A stretch of DNA of 64,000 nucleotides from Cycas panzhihuaensis (taxonomy: Eukaryota > Cycadophyta). A program made the translations under genes and the position numbers. The stretch is taken from assembly GCA_023213395.1 (NCBI GenBank), contig CM041465.1, positions 54,753,741 through 54,817,740 of the forward strand. The letters are read 5' to 3'. The notes beneath the pieces are model-generated. The model was not told the DNA's origin and searched no databases. It worked only from the letters and a program-made list of their open reading frames with translations. Every line of letters begins with the position of its first letter. The first letter of the stretch is position 1. Shown here piece after piece: positions 1 through 11,890 of the stretch.

Positions 1-540
1 TGATGTAACATGAATTTTTTTGGATGTATATATATATATATATGGGGTAATTGGAACCCCATTTTGATACGAGATGCTGTATATATCGTGTGGCAGATAG
101 CATGTATACTTTATTTTATATGTTGTAAATGTTTGTTGTAAGTATTTTGTTGTAATATGCATGTATTTCCTTCTATGTATGGCTATATGTCTAACAAGAG
201 CATACACATCCACTGTAACTAGAGGTGATAGAGAGGTGTGAGGTTAGAGATAGAGCGACATGCACATCCACGGAGGAGCATAGTGGAATATACAAAGGAA
301 ACAATAGGCAGGAGAGAGGAGAGATGGTACTCCAAAGCGTCATCCTAATTGGGGAATGCCCAAATAGGAAGACAAATGTTCCCAAGTGGATACGGGAACA
401 TGGGTTCCGCGGGAGAAACCAGAAGGAAGGGAGAAAAGCCACCTTAAATTGTAATTCTACCCATGGTTGGGAGAAATGGGGACAATTTAAGATGGTAGTT
501 TAGGCTCATTTCGGAGCATGGCGAAGAGATAGCCAGAAGA
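1..540 (-). other. 3' untranslated region of copy A, downstream of integrase
   Basis: No convincing coding sequence. The stretch matches the regions just after the integrase stop in copy B (about 20560-21240, opposite strand) and copy C (about 34070-34646). Shared marks are a short TA tract beside GGGGTAATTGGAACCCC near 27-60 and the conserved sequence just past the pol stop. The small ORFs on both strands here are not conserved as proteins. Confidence 0.7.
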
Positions 541-1900
541 TCATGCGTAAAACTTCTTAAGGAACTTCCCGTTGACCACTTTTTCAAACTCTAAGCCTTC
601 CAGGGTAGCGATCCTGTAGGCGCCACTGTCGAGGCTTTCGAGAATGATGAAGGGGCCTACCTATTTGGGTCCAAATTTGGCCAGACGGTTGTAAAGGTAT
701 TCCAACTTGGGGACATGGTCCCCAGGGCACAAAGGACGAGCATAAAGATATTTGTCGTGAGTCCTTTGTAGGCGGGCTTTCGAAGCGAGATTCACTTGAT
801 AAGCCCTTAAGCGCCTCTCATCCAGGGCTTTGAGGTCCAGGAGGCAAGCCTTGCGGATAGACTCCTCATCAATGAGGCCTCGAAGGGAAACCCGTAGAGA
901 GGGTATCTCGACTTCCAATCGGAGTACTGCCTCGGTTCCGTAGACTAACAAGAATGGAGTCATTACAATAGCCATGTGGATGAAAGAGTGATAATCCCAC
1001 AGGGCAGAAGGGAGTTAGATGTGCCAATCTCTTTGAGATTGGGCAACGGTCTTCTTTAGGATGTTGACAAGGGTCTTGTTGAAAGATTCAACTTACCCAT
1101 TTACCTGGGGGTAATAAGGGGATGACATCTTATGCGAGATTTTAAATTTTGCGTACAGCTCATCCCTCTCCTTATTACAGAAGGAGGTTCCATTGTCTAT
1201 AATTAGGACGTCTGGGATCCCAAAACGATAAACAATATGCTGGTAGATGAAGATGGCTATCATCTTACCAGGCGTAGTGGACAGGGGGATTGCCTCCACC
1301 CATTTGGTGAAGTATTCAGTAGCGGTTAAGATATATTTATGTTGTGCGGAAGATGGTGGTGATATAGCACTAATGAGGTCTAAGCCCCATTGAGAAAAGG
1401 GCCACGGAGATACGATGGGGTGCAGAGCCTCGGAAGGCACGTGAGAGATGTTGGCATGCTTTTGCCATTGCCAACATCTAAGGGCATAGGCGTGGGCGTC
1501 CTTACAAAGGGATGGCCAGTAATAACCCATGCGAAGGATCCTTTGGGCCATAGATTGACCCCTAAAGTGGCCTCCACAAATGCCATGGTGGCATTCGCAA
1601 AGTATCTGGTCTACTTCGTCAGGAGCGACACAACGAAGCAGGATCTCGTCGAAGGATCTCTTATACAACACTTCATCCATGAGGAAGTGTTGCCTAGCGG
1701 TGGCGCGGATGCGCAACCTAACCTTGTTGCTGGCTTCGGGGCGATATTCCTGCTGAGTCAGATATCGCACAATGTCGCCATACCACTCACTATCAGCGAG
1801 CAGGTGAGGAGAAGCGTCTTGGACTGTCAGAATAGACTCATCCAGGAAAGAGTCATCAACAGGAATGCCGCTCGCATTGGGGATGGCAGCATCAGCTAAT
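541..1900 (-). pseudogene. Integrase domain of pol, copy A (broken)
   Basis: Reading on the minus strand, an H2C2 zinc-binding region (CHHGICGGH near 1600) is followed by the rve core with LDLI and IDNG aspartate motifs and by VESFNKTL carrying the glutamate. The C-terminal part ends KFLKKFYA then stop at 541-543. The frame is shared with the RNase H and RT of this copy. Defects seen: the second Cys of the zinc CxxC is Trp (RCWQWQ), a Gln codon before VESFN is a stop near 1093, and a Trp codon in KFGPKW is a stop near 661. Function by family: insertion of the cDNA into the genome. As it stands it cannot give a complete integrase. Confidence 0.88.
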
Positions 1901-2376
1901 TATTTCGCTACTATTATTCCCTTCTCTAACTTCCTGTTAATGACTTGCAAGCTGAACTCTTGAAGCAGGATGGCCCAACGACCTTCCTTACCTGTCAAGT
2001 CTGAATGAGTAAGCAAGTAACGCAAGGAATCAGATTGAATGATCACCTTGGTTGTATTGCTGAGCAGGTAATGCCTAAACTTCTTGGTCGCATGGACCAA
2101 GGAGAGGCATTCCTTCTCGGTGGGAGGATAGTTCAGTTCAGTGGCAACAAGGGTGTGGCTAATGAAATAAATAGCCCTCTCCGTTCCTGAATCATCCTCC
2201 AGTATGAGCATTGCGCCCAAGGATTTGTCGGTTGCCAAGGTGTATAAGATGAAGGGCCTATCGAAGCGAGGAGGTGCCAATGTAGGAGCGGAAACGAGAG
2301 CTTCCTTGAGTCCTACAAAGGACTTTTGGGTCTTATCAGACCAAACAAAAAGAGCTCCTTTCTTCAATAGGTTCAT
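1900..2376 (-). pseudogene. Gypsy-type RNase H domain of pol, copy A
   Basis: The minus-strand ORF carries the usual Ty3/gypsy RNase H signatures: LYTLATDKSLGAML, the conserved YPPTEKECLSLVHATKKFRHY block, the IIQSDSLRYLL segment and the closing INRKLEKG. It would degrade the RNA strand of the RNA/DNA hybrid during reverse transcription. It follows the RT thumb in the same frame and precedes the integrase zinc finger. This is the ordinary RNase H of the element; copies B and C also carry a second, unrelated RNase H downstream of integrase. Confidence 0.85.
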
Positions 2377-3090
2377 AAGAGGTTTGGCGTTTATGGCAAA
2401 GTCTGCTAAGAAACGCCTCAGGAAACTGAGCCTACCTAGAAATGACTTAATTTGTCATTGAGTTCTAGGCGACAGTATGTCAAGGATTGCCTTGACTTTT
2501 TTAGGATCAATTTGGATTCCTTGTTATGACAAAAGGAAACCCAAGAGTTTACTTGAAGTGATGGCAAACATGCATTTCAACGGGTTCAAACTGACGTGAT
2601 ACTTGTAGCATCGTGTAAAGATGGCCCACAAGTCGGAGGGATGATGGGCTCTAGTATGCAAAAGACCTATCATATTGTCCATGAAGACCTCCAACGTATT
2701 GTTGATAAGGTCATGGAAAATGAAGTGCATGGCTCTTTGGTAAGTAGCCCCTGCATTCTTGAGACCAAAGGGAATTGCCTTATAGGCAAAGGTACCCCAT
2801 GGTGTAGTGAAGGCCGTCTTGTGGCAGTCTTCATGAGAAATCTGAATTTGGTTATAGCTGGAGAAGCTGTCCATTAAGGACATAACTTTGAATCTGGCCG
2901 TACGATCAATTATTTGATCAATAAAGGGGAGAGGAAAGTTGTCCTTAGGACAAGCGTTATTTATGTCACGGAAGTCGACACATATGCGAATGGTCCCGTT
3001 CTTCTTGGCAACAGGAATGATATTCGATACCCACTTAGGGTAATCAATGGAAGAAATGAGTCCCGCATCCATAAGCTTCTCAACCTCCAT
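2377..3090 (-). pseudogene. Reverse transcriptase domain of pol, copy A
   Basis: The minus-strand ORF starts MEVEKLMDAGLISSIDYPKW and contains RICVDFRDINNACPKDNFPL, FGLKNAGATYQRAM and the catalytic loop near 2667-2686. These are RT palm motifs of Ty3/gypsy elements. The catalytic box reads FMDN, not FMDD as in copy C: the second Asp has become Asn, which should abolish polymerase activity. The thumb region (GRLSFLRRFLADFA) follows on to the RNase H after an in-frame stop near 2520. Confidence 0.88.
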
Positions 3091-4847
3091 TTTAATGGTG
3101 GATGAAAGCTTCTAGTGAAGGGGGCACTACTTCTGACGCACCGGGCGAGCATCAGGAAAAGTCGTAAGGTTATGCGTGACGATGGAGGGGTCAATTCCCT
3201 CCATGTCGGAAGAGTCCCATACGAACACATTGCAGAATTCCTAGAACAGGAGGGAGTATTCCCTCACTTCGTCAGGAGTACATTCCACCCCTACCTTAAT
3301 GATCTTATGTGGGGCAAGGACTATGTCCTGAGTTGCCCTTATGTACATAGCATTCCCCTCCTCGAAATGGAGGGGGGCAAGATCAACAAGAAGAGAGGAA
3401 ACGGAAGAAGGGATTGGGTTGAGGAGGGGGCAAGATCAATAAGAAGAGAGGAAACAGAAGAAGGGAGTGGGTCGGCTAGTGTGGACCCAATCGCTAGGAC
3501 CTTCCGGTGGCCAAGCTTGTGGTGACTAGGAGGTAAACTGGGCGTGGAGCTGGCTAAGTGATCCAGCAAAGCCTCGTCATCCTCAAAGTAGTCCACCCCA
3601 TGGATGACCTGACTTCGAATGGACGAGGTGTGGGACGGCATGGGAGTGATAGGATCGGTATGACCTGTAGGCTGCCCAACATCCCTAAGGGACTCGAAGG
3701 GAGAGTCAAGGAGAGATCCCTTGTAGAAAGCAAGAGGAAAACCCTCAATGCCATCACCTGTGGAAGGTGGTGGAACGGAAGAGCCAGGAGCCTGATGATC
3801 GACATGCACGATAACGTACGACATGTGAAAGTGATCAGGCTCTATGACGAAAAGGGTCCTAGGAGGAGACTTAGAACTAGATGAATGCCCTCCACTAGTG
3901 CGAAGGAAGGAAATAGGATGAGGAATGCCCTCGTCCTCACTATGGGATCCATCATCATCAAGCATGGTGAGGTATCCATAGCTTCCGACACCAATGGGGC
4001 CGAAATGCGTTAAATCAAGGGAAGAAGATGTGGGATCTTCTTCGTGGCGAGTGGAATCGGGGATTCCGATGTAACAAGCTGAGGCAGGATCGAAAGGGCA
4101 TTTGTTTCCCTTCGTTTGGCCATGGCTTGCCTGAGTAGAAGGCCTAGTTTGTTTAGCGAGCGATCGCTCACGGGAGACAACTTTCATTTGCCCGTTATGG
4201 ACAAATTTCAGTTGCCCCCAATGGGTGGAACACACGGCTCCCATTTGGTCAAGCCATGGTCGACCTAGGAGCAGGTTGTAATCAACATCAACATCGAGGA
4301 CAATGATGTTAGTAACGACAATCTTGTCCTCGAGAGTAAGAGGTATCAAGACAGATCCCAAGGGAGTCTTCTCGCTACTGTCATAACCCTGACATTGCCA
4401 TGGAACAGGTTCCAAGGCGGAAATGCCAAGCTCTTGCATGACACGCAAGGGCATGGCATTGACGGAAGAACCGTTGTCTACAATGGTTCTCCGCAATATG
4501 CAATTAAGAGTATTTATGGTAATGATGAAAGGGAAGTTCCATTGGTGTTCCCTTCCACTAGACGAGGGAAGATCTTTGGGATCGAAAGAGATGACGAGTT
4601 CACAACTTTGGGTTGTGCCCAAGGCATGAACAAGCATGTCATTCGATCCTAGAGCTTCCAAGAGGAGCGCTCGTTGCTTGGGACAACTTCTCAAGACGTC
4701 TATGATGGACATCCCAACAGCCATGGTAAGAAGCTCTTCAACTACAGAGAAAGGCCTACCCCTCCCCGTGGGTTGGGTAAGGGCTCTCCTAAAGTTGAAT
4801 CGACTGGGGTAGACGGGAATGCTCTTGGGAAGTGCAGGAATCTCCAA
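3091..4847 (-). CDS. Protease and linker region of the polyprotein, copy A
   Basis: The open frame 3339-4847 (502 aa) is the longest uninterrupted coding stretch in copy A. It starts near EIPALPKSIPVYPSRF and carries VDNGSSVNAMPL, the likely aspartic protease active site (DNG in place of the usual DTG/DSG), and then YNLLLGRPWLDQMGAV, the second conserved retropepsin block. About 270 residues of Ser/Pro/Asp-rich linker follow, without recognised domains, and lead into RT. The role would be cleavage of the Gag-Pol polyprotein. The start is not at a clear initiator; in copy B the same region is in one frame with gag, so it is probably translated as Gag-Pro. Confidence 0.8.
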
Positions 4848-4919
4848 AGGAACAGCTTCTAGAGGGGGATCAAGGTGCGAGGTAGATGCAGAGGCACCAG
4901 TTGCCTCCTTCGCGGCTTA

Positions 4920-7002
4920 AGACTGAGTCAAAGCATAAAGGGGAGTGGTCTCAAGCATCTAGATCACCTTCTTTCCCTTGTTATGGGACTGCAAAGGTGA
5001 TGGAGCACGGCAGTCAGGGAAGTGCAAAGAGGAAGATGCACCTCACACACCCTTCCCTCTACCATGCGAAGGACGGGAATCGAGGGATCTATACCGATTC
5101 TGGCTATTCCTTTGTTGAAAATTACGATCATGCTCCCCATGTTTGGGGAACGGATCTCGATGAACAGGTTGATCAAGGTTAGGCCTCGATGTCCGTCTAG
5201 GGGACGAATCGCGTGGCGGGGCATCACATGGGTGTTGCACCCGATAATGCGAATCATCATGGAAACATTCCCTGTGGATGGAACACCACCTCTTCTCAAG
5301 GGGAGGGTCGATCCTCCTTACTTGAGAAGGTTGGGTGTTACCTCCTTTGGGGGGAATGGCACAAGAAACTTGTTGAACTAGTTTATGGGAAGATGGCGAT
5401 GAAGGAGATTGGAGCTTAAGCTCCTTCATCGTGTGCTTGAATTAGCGGATAGTGGAGGTAAGAGGGTCTAAGGTCCTCTCAGTAGGATGAGAGGTAGACC
5501 TGGCAGGTTGCGAAGGTTTGGTTTCCTTCGCTAGGGGAGGTGCCTCATGACGTTGTGAGGGCTTAGGAGGTTTCTTGAGTCTGGCTTGGATCTCAATGGC
5601 CTCTAACGCTAAGCACCTCGTGATCACAAAGTCACATGTGGTTGCCTCCATCTTAAGGGCTTCCACATGCACTTTGGGGTGAAGTACGTTAATGAAGAGA
5701 TTTCACTTCAATTCTTCAGGCAACATGGCCTTGGTAGAGTGAAGGAGATCATGAAATCACCTTACAAAGTCACGATTCATTTCGTTTAAGCGAAAGGAGA
5801 GCCTTCATTCCGCTCTCGAATGGACGGGTTGCGTCAAAGTAATTGATGAACTCATCCACTAATTGCTGGAATGAGTGAATGGAGTGGGCAGGGAGACGAT
5901 AAAACCACTTGAGGGTGTCACCTTACAAGGATCACAGGAATAGCTTCATCAGAATGTGGTCGTAAGCCCAATAATCTATGCACGCTATAGAGAAACTATA
6001 CACATGCTCAGTTGGGTCTTGCGACAAAGTTCCATCAAATTTAGGAACTTCAGGAGGGTGAGGCAGTAGGTTAGTCCTTAGCGCCTCAATAGATAGTGGC
6101 ATTGACCGGTAGTCTATGAAGGGACGTGTCCTCACATGGGCTAAAGGGTCGTCAAATGATAAAGAAACAGGAATGGATGGGGGTGGTAAACCCATCCCTC
6201 CTTGGGGAAACGCCCCTTGTTGCAAAGGGGGTTACGGATAAACGTCTTGGAAGGGAGGCATGCTTCCTTGCGAAGGCGTGGCAACAGGAGTTACACTAGA
6301 CGATGGAAACGAAGGGCGCGGGACCAGATTCTGCCCATATGGGCCATCCATAGGTGGCGCAACCCCATATGGGTGCAACGGGTCCACCCCATAAGCAGGA
6401 AGATGGTTTCCCCTACTCTGCCCCTAAGGTTGTGATGCATAACTAGGGGGCACGTAAAGGGAGGGACCAGCATATCAGTTTTGAACATATGTAGCAGCGG
6501 GTCCTACATAGTTGATAGCAGCAGCATTAGTAGGACCTCGAGGCCTACTAGGAAACGCATATGCCACGTTTAAAGCTGGTGCATTTGTTTGACTCAGAAT
6601 AGGCATGCTAACCCTAAGTTGGGAAAAGGACACACCGCGAATGGGTCCTAAAGAAACAGGACCATGGCTAGGGATGGATGGTACAACACTTGCCATGGGA
6701 GCCGATGTAGACATGGCATAGGACGAGTATGCGCAGGTAGAAGAGTCATTTGCTGTAGGAGGCACAAATACGGATGAAGAAGATGCTATATTGCGCAGAA
6801 CTTCTTCAAACCACCTAGGGCATGGTTGAAGGCGAGTTGCTTGAAAATACTCGCTGAGTACTTCGACCATGTCGACAGGAGGGGTATCCTCGTAACCATA
6901 CAAGGTCGATGGGATCTCGAATGTCAGGGACCCCTCAGGGCACTCCTCGTAAGGTTCACCAGTAGGATGGTGAGTCTCATGAGGAGATGAGCCTTCTGCC
7001 AT
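4920..7002 (-). pseudogene. gag region, copy A (frameshifted)
   Basis: Minus-strand pieces align with the continuous gag frame of copy B. N-terminal part 6475-7002: proline/serine-rich, with FEIPSTLYGYEDTPPVDMVE. Middle 5932-6225: the segment VPKFDGTLSQDPTEHVYSF, the start of the retrotransposon gag (capsid-like) domain. C-terminal pieces 5442-5672 and about 4964-5430: LALEAIEIQARLKKPPKPSQ and RWCSIHRECFHDDSHY, a Cys/His cluster at the place of a nucleocapsid zinc motif. Frameshifts and stops separate them. Gag packages the element RNA in virus-like particles. Confidence 0.78.
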
Positions 7003-7403
7003 ATGCGCAGAAGGATGAAACTCAGAAGGGCGAAACGAATCACCCAGATAATAGATGGAAACATCACCCTCGTGGGTGGATCCTGGAACGGATGTGGGAA
7101 ACTCGAGTTCCCGAGACCATGGTGTGGTAAGCCCAATTGGACTGGTAACTTTCCATTGTCAAATCGGGATTTGATGACGGAAGGGAACGAGGCGATGGGT
7201 CTTCTAACAACGGTGGCAGACCTCGCAAGCGACGTGAGAAACGTCGCATGCAACACCTTTGCGAGCATTGTTAGAAGGAAGCAAAAAGAGGAAAAAGAAA
7301 CAAGTATGTTGGGGGCTGCCCAACTGAAATATAGAATAAGAAGACTACCTAAAGGCAAGAACACTAATGAAAAGGGGAAGTGAAACTAGTTCCCTACTGG
7401 CAG

Positions 7404-7421
7404 TCCCTAGTATGGTCGCCA
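7404..7421 (-). other. Primer binding site of copy A
   Basis: On the minus strand the sequence just inside the 5' LTR reads TGGCGACCATACTAGGGA, nearly the same as the site in copy B. Its position one or two bases from the LTR and the leading TGG fit a tRNA 3'-CCA primer. The form TGGCGAC...TGGGGA resembles primer sites reported for Ogre/Tat elements (tRNA-Arg), but I did not check it against tRNA sequences. Confidence 0.7.
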
Positions 7422-7423
7422 AA

Positions 7424-9932
7424 GGAAACACTTCAACGGGTGGTGTCCCTACGTCTAGCAAGGGGAATGGAATGTGCAAAACTAAATTAAACTAAATAGC
7501 AAGGACTTCACCTCGCAGGGCGTCCGTGCACTGGAGTGCTGATTCAAGACTGCAGAGGTGCCTGGTTGCCTCCAGGTAGCTGTGCAAAGCGATGCCTTCC
7601 TACCCCTCGGATGGCCGGGAAGAGGAGAAAGCACCTGGCACGTTGCATCTTCTTGAAGAGATGAGAAGACAACGAAGCAGAAAGGTGGGTAAAATAGCGT
7701 CTAGGTGTAGGCTAAAAGGGGATAAAACACGGGTAGCTCTAATGTAAAGTAAACTATCTAACTATGCTAAGCTAACTGATAGATAAAACAGTGTAAAGCA
7801 AACATACATTCCTTTTTCCCTTTTTAATTCTTTACACGTTCCTAACTATACAAGCATGTGCATAAAAGATAATGGCATAAAGAAGGTATGTAGGAAATAA
7901 GAAAATACCTGGATCTGAAGGCCAAATGGAATGCTATCTGTCCCTTTAGTTCCCACTCCTTCCTGCTCCACTCATTGCGCATGCGATGCCGGTCAGCGAT
8001 AGTTGCTGTAAGCAACCAAAGAGGGGCTAACTTACCTCCCCTTAAACATGCAAAAGTAAAAAGTGGAAAAGAAGCAAATAACAGGAAATAACAAGAAATG
8101 CACTAAACGTAGAACTAACCTGCAATGGGTTTCGTTCCACGTGCAGCTCCACTAATGCGAGATCTTACAAGCAAATTAGGCGAGTACCTCTCTCTTGGAA
8201 GAGGGGCCACAAGGTAGACCGAATATATATGCTAAACTTGAATAGAACTACATAAGACTACGCTAAGCATCAATATGTAATAATGTAAAATAACAGTATG
8301 TAACAAAACCTCCCGTAAACATATACCACAAGCGACACCTAAAAGAGAATAGTATAGCCTCGGAATGGCTAACTCACCCACAAGGGATCTCCACTCAACT
8401 CGGAAAGGGGAAACAGACTCACAACAAGGTCACAGGGTGACAAACAGTAAGAAAGAAGGGATCAATGGAAAGGTTTGGGGCTTAGGCAAGGCCCAACACT
8501 AACTGATGGAATTTCTAGAACCGGCGTGGCAACGGGTTACCAATGCTAGTTTTAGCTCGAAACTAGATTCCCAAACCCCCTTAACCCGATTCCCAGGAAG
8601 GCACTAACGGCAAAGGGAAAGAGAACAAGGGACAAAACCCTTGGGGAGAAGGACAGCAAAGGGGGACAGAACCCTGCCTACCTCCCTTAAATCCTCTTTG
8701 TGTTGCCCCTTTGCAACAGCCACCTAGGAATGGGTTGATTGGGATGATTGGGAGAAGCAATAATGTCTCAAAAAAAATAAAGAAGTAATGCTAATTAAGT
8801 ACAACAACATGAAGGTATACAAACTTAAAGTTTATTCACCAAAACATGAAGAAACAACATAAATTGCAAGTAGAAGTAGAGAGTACCTTGTTGTAGAAGA
8901 ACCAAACATAAATTCTTTAAAAACAAAGAATATAACCAAAGATATGGTGAATAGTAGTGGTAGGTTTTAGAAAAGAGAGGAGTGTGAAGATGTCTTTGCA
9001 AGTTTGGGGCCTTGGTAGTTGGTCCGTTTGGAGAGCTTTTGGTAGTAATCTTCTCTGGAGCCTTGGCCACCTGCAAAAAGATGTAAAGCCTGATGTTTGG
9101 AGTTGTAGGGCGAATGGTCCTCAGAATCAAGCTGTGATGTATTCTTTCTTGTAGCAGATTTATGTGAAGGTAGAGTATGTTTTTCTATGTAAATCAAGTA
9201 AAAAGTTAGAAAAATGAAAAAAAGATCCCCAAAATGAAGAGGAAAATCCCCCTTTATCCCCTGTTCACTGCAGGTGAACGTTGGGGATGTCAGGGTGATG
9301 CAAATCGATAGGCGCCACGCGGCAGTTCCGTGAAAAAAGTAGAAACTATCACGTGGTTTTATTTTTTGAAGTTCAAGCGATGAAACTGGCGGTATTCAAG
9401 CAGAAAGACCGTGGTACCACTAAGTTTACAGCGGTACTAGACTGGCATAAAAAAAAAGATAAAAAGAGCAGAAATAAAGATTTTAGAGCTGTTACTAAGG
9501 GTAAATTAAGCCTAAAACAGTTGGGGGAAACATCCAGATGATGGGCAAGTAGCTAGAATAGTAAAACGGGTCTTAACCAAGGGATTAACTGGACTTGGAG
9601 GAGACTGCAACATGAGCAAAATGTCGTAACATGGGCAAGCATAACTAACTAAAACATCCCAAGAGGTCATGGAGATGGAGTGGGTGGCTGTGCGCCATAT
9701 GGGGTGTAGCATTCGCTGAGGAATACCCCCATTGTGAGTCATCATAGGCTGATAGTGTGCTGTAAGCACATGCAATAGGATCAAGCAGAGAAGCAATGCA
9801 TGCAGGCAGGCATATGTCAAGTAATCCACGCTAAATAATCTCAACCAAGCACGGACAGGGAGAGGTGAGAACGTATACCTGAACATACCTGGGTCAATGT
9901 GTCTCGAGTCCATTCCCAGTAGCTGGGAAACA
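7424..9932 (-). repeat. 5' LTR of copy A
   Basis: The right end is GGGAAACA at 9925-9932 (LTR start TGTTTCCC on the minus strand), matching the starts of the B and C LTRs. The left end near 7424 reads GGAAACAC and corresponds to TGAAACGC in copy C, with the terminal T mutated. The length of about 2.5 kb equals the C LTRs. It carries GATAAA on the minus strand (9253-9258) at the TATA position of the related LTRs, and a G-box-like CACGTGG near 9350. Small ORFs inside are not conserved. Confidence 0.85.
9253..9258 (-). promoter_or_regulatory. TATA-like site of the copy A LTR
   Basis: Minus-strand GATAAA lies about 675 bases from the outer LTR end, where B has GATAAA (25890-25895), C has CATAAAAA (29518-29525 and 43293-43300) and the old LTR G has TATAAAA (10753-10759). 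The shared position in all copies supports a core promoter; the sequence in A is a weak TATA box. Confidence 0.4.
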
Positions 9933-11452
9933 CAAGGTAACAGAGTAACTATGGACAGTGATCCATCACACAAGCCTTACCCAAGATCTTTAACGGGGTG
10001 CCAAGCAATGTTAGGGGTATTATGAGGCTGAAAAGAAAGGCGTGTAGGCCTAGAATCAACACAGTAAGGGCTGCACACGCTGATAATCCAGCGCAGGCCC
10101 AAGCTTCACCTTCTTCTAATTAATCCAAGAGAAGCATGAGAGCAGGAGAAGAAAGGCAGAAAGGGGGTTGCCCTTAGGGAGTAGGCCTAAGTGGGACAGA
10201 TCCCACCTTACTCCCTTTGCCTAGCCTTTATGAACCTTCTCCCACTACTTTCTTTAGGAAAACTAGCAGAGAAATAGTGAAAACTTGGAGATACAAGGCT
10301 AAACTCAAAGGAAACAATGTTTACTATAGACAAACAAGAAGAAAGTAAGAAAACACACTTGAACATGAGTCTAATATGGAAATAATACATAATAAACTCT
10401 GAGAATATGACCTAAGGTACCTGCTAGGCTGAGTCTAGGGCAGGTTTGCCCCTACAACCAGTGAAGAAGAAGAGTTCTTGTAGGGTTTTGCAGGAGTTTT
10501 CCCTAAGGGTAGCCGTAGGAGACACTTGTTGGAGTGTATTTGGAAGAGAACCATGCAAAACTTGCTTGAGAATTCTTGGAGAGGAGCTTCCTACCACAGA
10601 GAAGAGCTGTTGCAGGTGGATCCTGGACTGGAGCAACAAGAAACGTAGGATTGCAGATGTACCTATGGAAGGGAGGAAGAGAAGAGCAGAAACTACAGCA
10701 GTAGAAAGTTGAGTTAGAGAGACAAGAGAGCAAAAATGATGGTCTTTTTGGGTTTTATACCCATATCAACCCTAATCGAGTGTTTAGGGCGTAAATAAGG
10801 CTGAGCTGGGCGAGTGGCCATGTGGTAATTCTACGAAAAATGTGAGAATTACCATGACAGATAAAAAAAAAAAAGTTGCAACAGTCGCACCATGGTAAAC
10901 TTTGTGGTATATTGGTAAACTTCACAATACCACTTAGTTTACAACGGTGCAGGACTAGAAAGCTAGAATGACAATAATCTAGGTTCCGGGAGCCTTAGAA
11001 GGTGATGTGGTAAGCTTGGGAGGGGTTGGCCCTCCTGTCCATGTGGCTAGGGATAGTCCAGAAGGCATGTGAACAAGGCCAAAAGTAGTATCAATGGCTA
11101 AAGGTCCTGGAAACATCATGGTAAGGACGTGAGATCATGGTATGAACGGGTCATATAGATCAAATGAGGCTTGAGGCGATGTGGAGGTAGCGTGGAGGGT
11201 CATAGAGCACCATGGAGATGCCTGCCTTGCAGAAAGGTAGGTCCCACTGGTCGTCATAGGCTCACAATATAACAAGCAACATGATCAAGCCAAATGGATG
11301 CAAGGTCATCATACAAATGAAGTAGTTAGTTATGCAATGAGGCAATACTTCTGTCAACCTTTCCAAAGAAATAGTAGAAGTGAAAAGGAAGAAGCATACC
11401 TATGCTTACCTGAGTCGACCTGTCTGTATCTATTCCTGGTAGCCAGGAAATA
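9933..11452 (-). repeat. Partial LTR of an older related gypsy element (G)
   Basis: The right end (ATTCCTGGTAGCCAGGAAATA) parallels the outer LTR end of A, B and C (ATTCCCAGTAGCTGGGAAACA). Inside, a block near 10930 (TACCACTTAGTTTACAACGG) parallels one near 9415 in LTR A, at the same distance (about 520 bases) from the end. The sequence is otherwise strongly diverged. It begins exactly where LTR A ends, so A probably inserted into this LTR and the rest of G lies left of the window. On its right it interrupts the protease-linker frame of element F. Confidence 0.65.
10753..10759 (-). promoter_or_regulatory. TATA box of LTR G
   Basis: Minus-strand TATAAAA in a GGGTATAAAACCC context, about 700 bases from the LTR end. 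It is the clearest TATA box among the related LTRs and serves as the anchor for the weaker sites in A, B and C. Confidence 0.5.
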
Positions 11453-11459
11453 ATTTCCT

Positions 11460-11890
11460 CAAAGGATGATGGCATTTAATCACTAGCAATGGTTGTGCTA
11501 GAGGCATCATCTGGAACAACTTCAATAGAACTCTTCCCTAGCATGGGGAGGACCACTTCATTACCTCCATCCAATAGTATGAAAGTTACATCCTTCCAAC
11601 TCTATAAGTTGTCAATTTTATATAGCCATGGGAGACTTAGTAATGCTAGATAAGGCACCATCCCATTTTCAGTTTCCATAATGGTAAAATTGATTCTTAT
11701 TACAGTTCCTATTACATCCACTTTAACATTTAGTATCTTACTTATAGGTTTCACCACTAGCTCATTTGTCATTTTCGAGGAGTATATAATGACTTCCAAC
11801 TTGGAGCTTCCTAATTTCTTCCATGCTATAGTTGGTAGTACATCCATTGTTGCCCTACTACCAAAGATTACTTTTTAAAATATTTCACCT
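11460..11890 (-). pseudogene. Retropepsin-like protease domain of element F
   Basis: The minus strand reads MDVLPTIAWKKLGSSKLE, then MTNELVVKPISKILNVKVDV and YLALLSLPWLYKIDNL. This is the usual layout of plant gypsy proteases (active site, NVLP..WKKLG, LLGRPWL block). The active-site Asp is not present: the residues before MDVLP read IFGSRAT. SLPWL replaces GRPWL. After an in-frame stop the linker SWKDVTFILLDGGNEV continues to the junction with LTR G. Inactive. Confidence 0.7.

Larger units (their letters stand above)
1..9932 (-). mobile_element. Ty3/gypsy (Tat-like) LTR retrotransposon, copy A, incomplete
   Basis: Read on the minus strand the order is 5' LTR, primer binding site, gag, protease, RT, RNase H, integrase, 3' untranslated region, and the element then runs off the left edge of the window, so its 3' LTR, second RNase H and antisense gene are not visible. 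Assignment to the same family as B and C rests on near colinear protein and LTR sequence. The Tat-like call follows from the 2.5-kb LTR, the size and the features of copies B and C. The coding region is broken by stops and frameshifts, so this copy is not autonomous. Its right LTR abuts an older related LTR (G). Confidence 0.9.

Noticed and set aside
1390-1899. 169-aa plus-strand ORF opposite integrase of A
   Set aside because: It is the shadow of the integrase/connector coding strand; the minus-strand frame has clear domain motifs.
10446-10712. 88-aa plus-strand ORF in LTR G
   Set aside because: Lies in the transcribed part of an old LTR on the opposite strand; no domain and no counterpart in the other LTRs.
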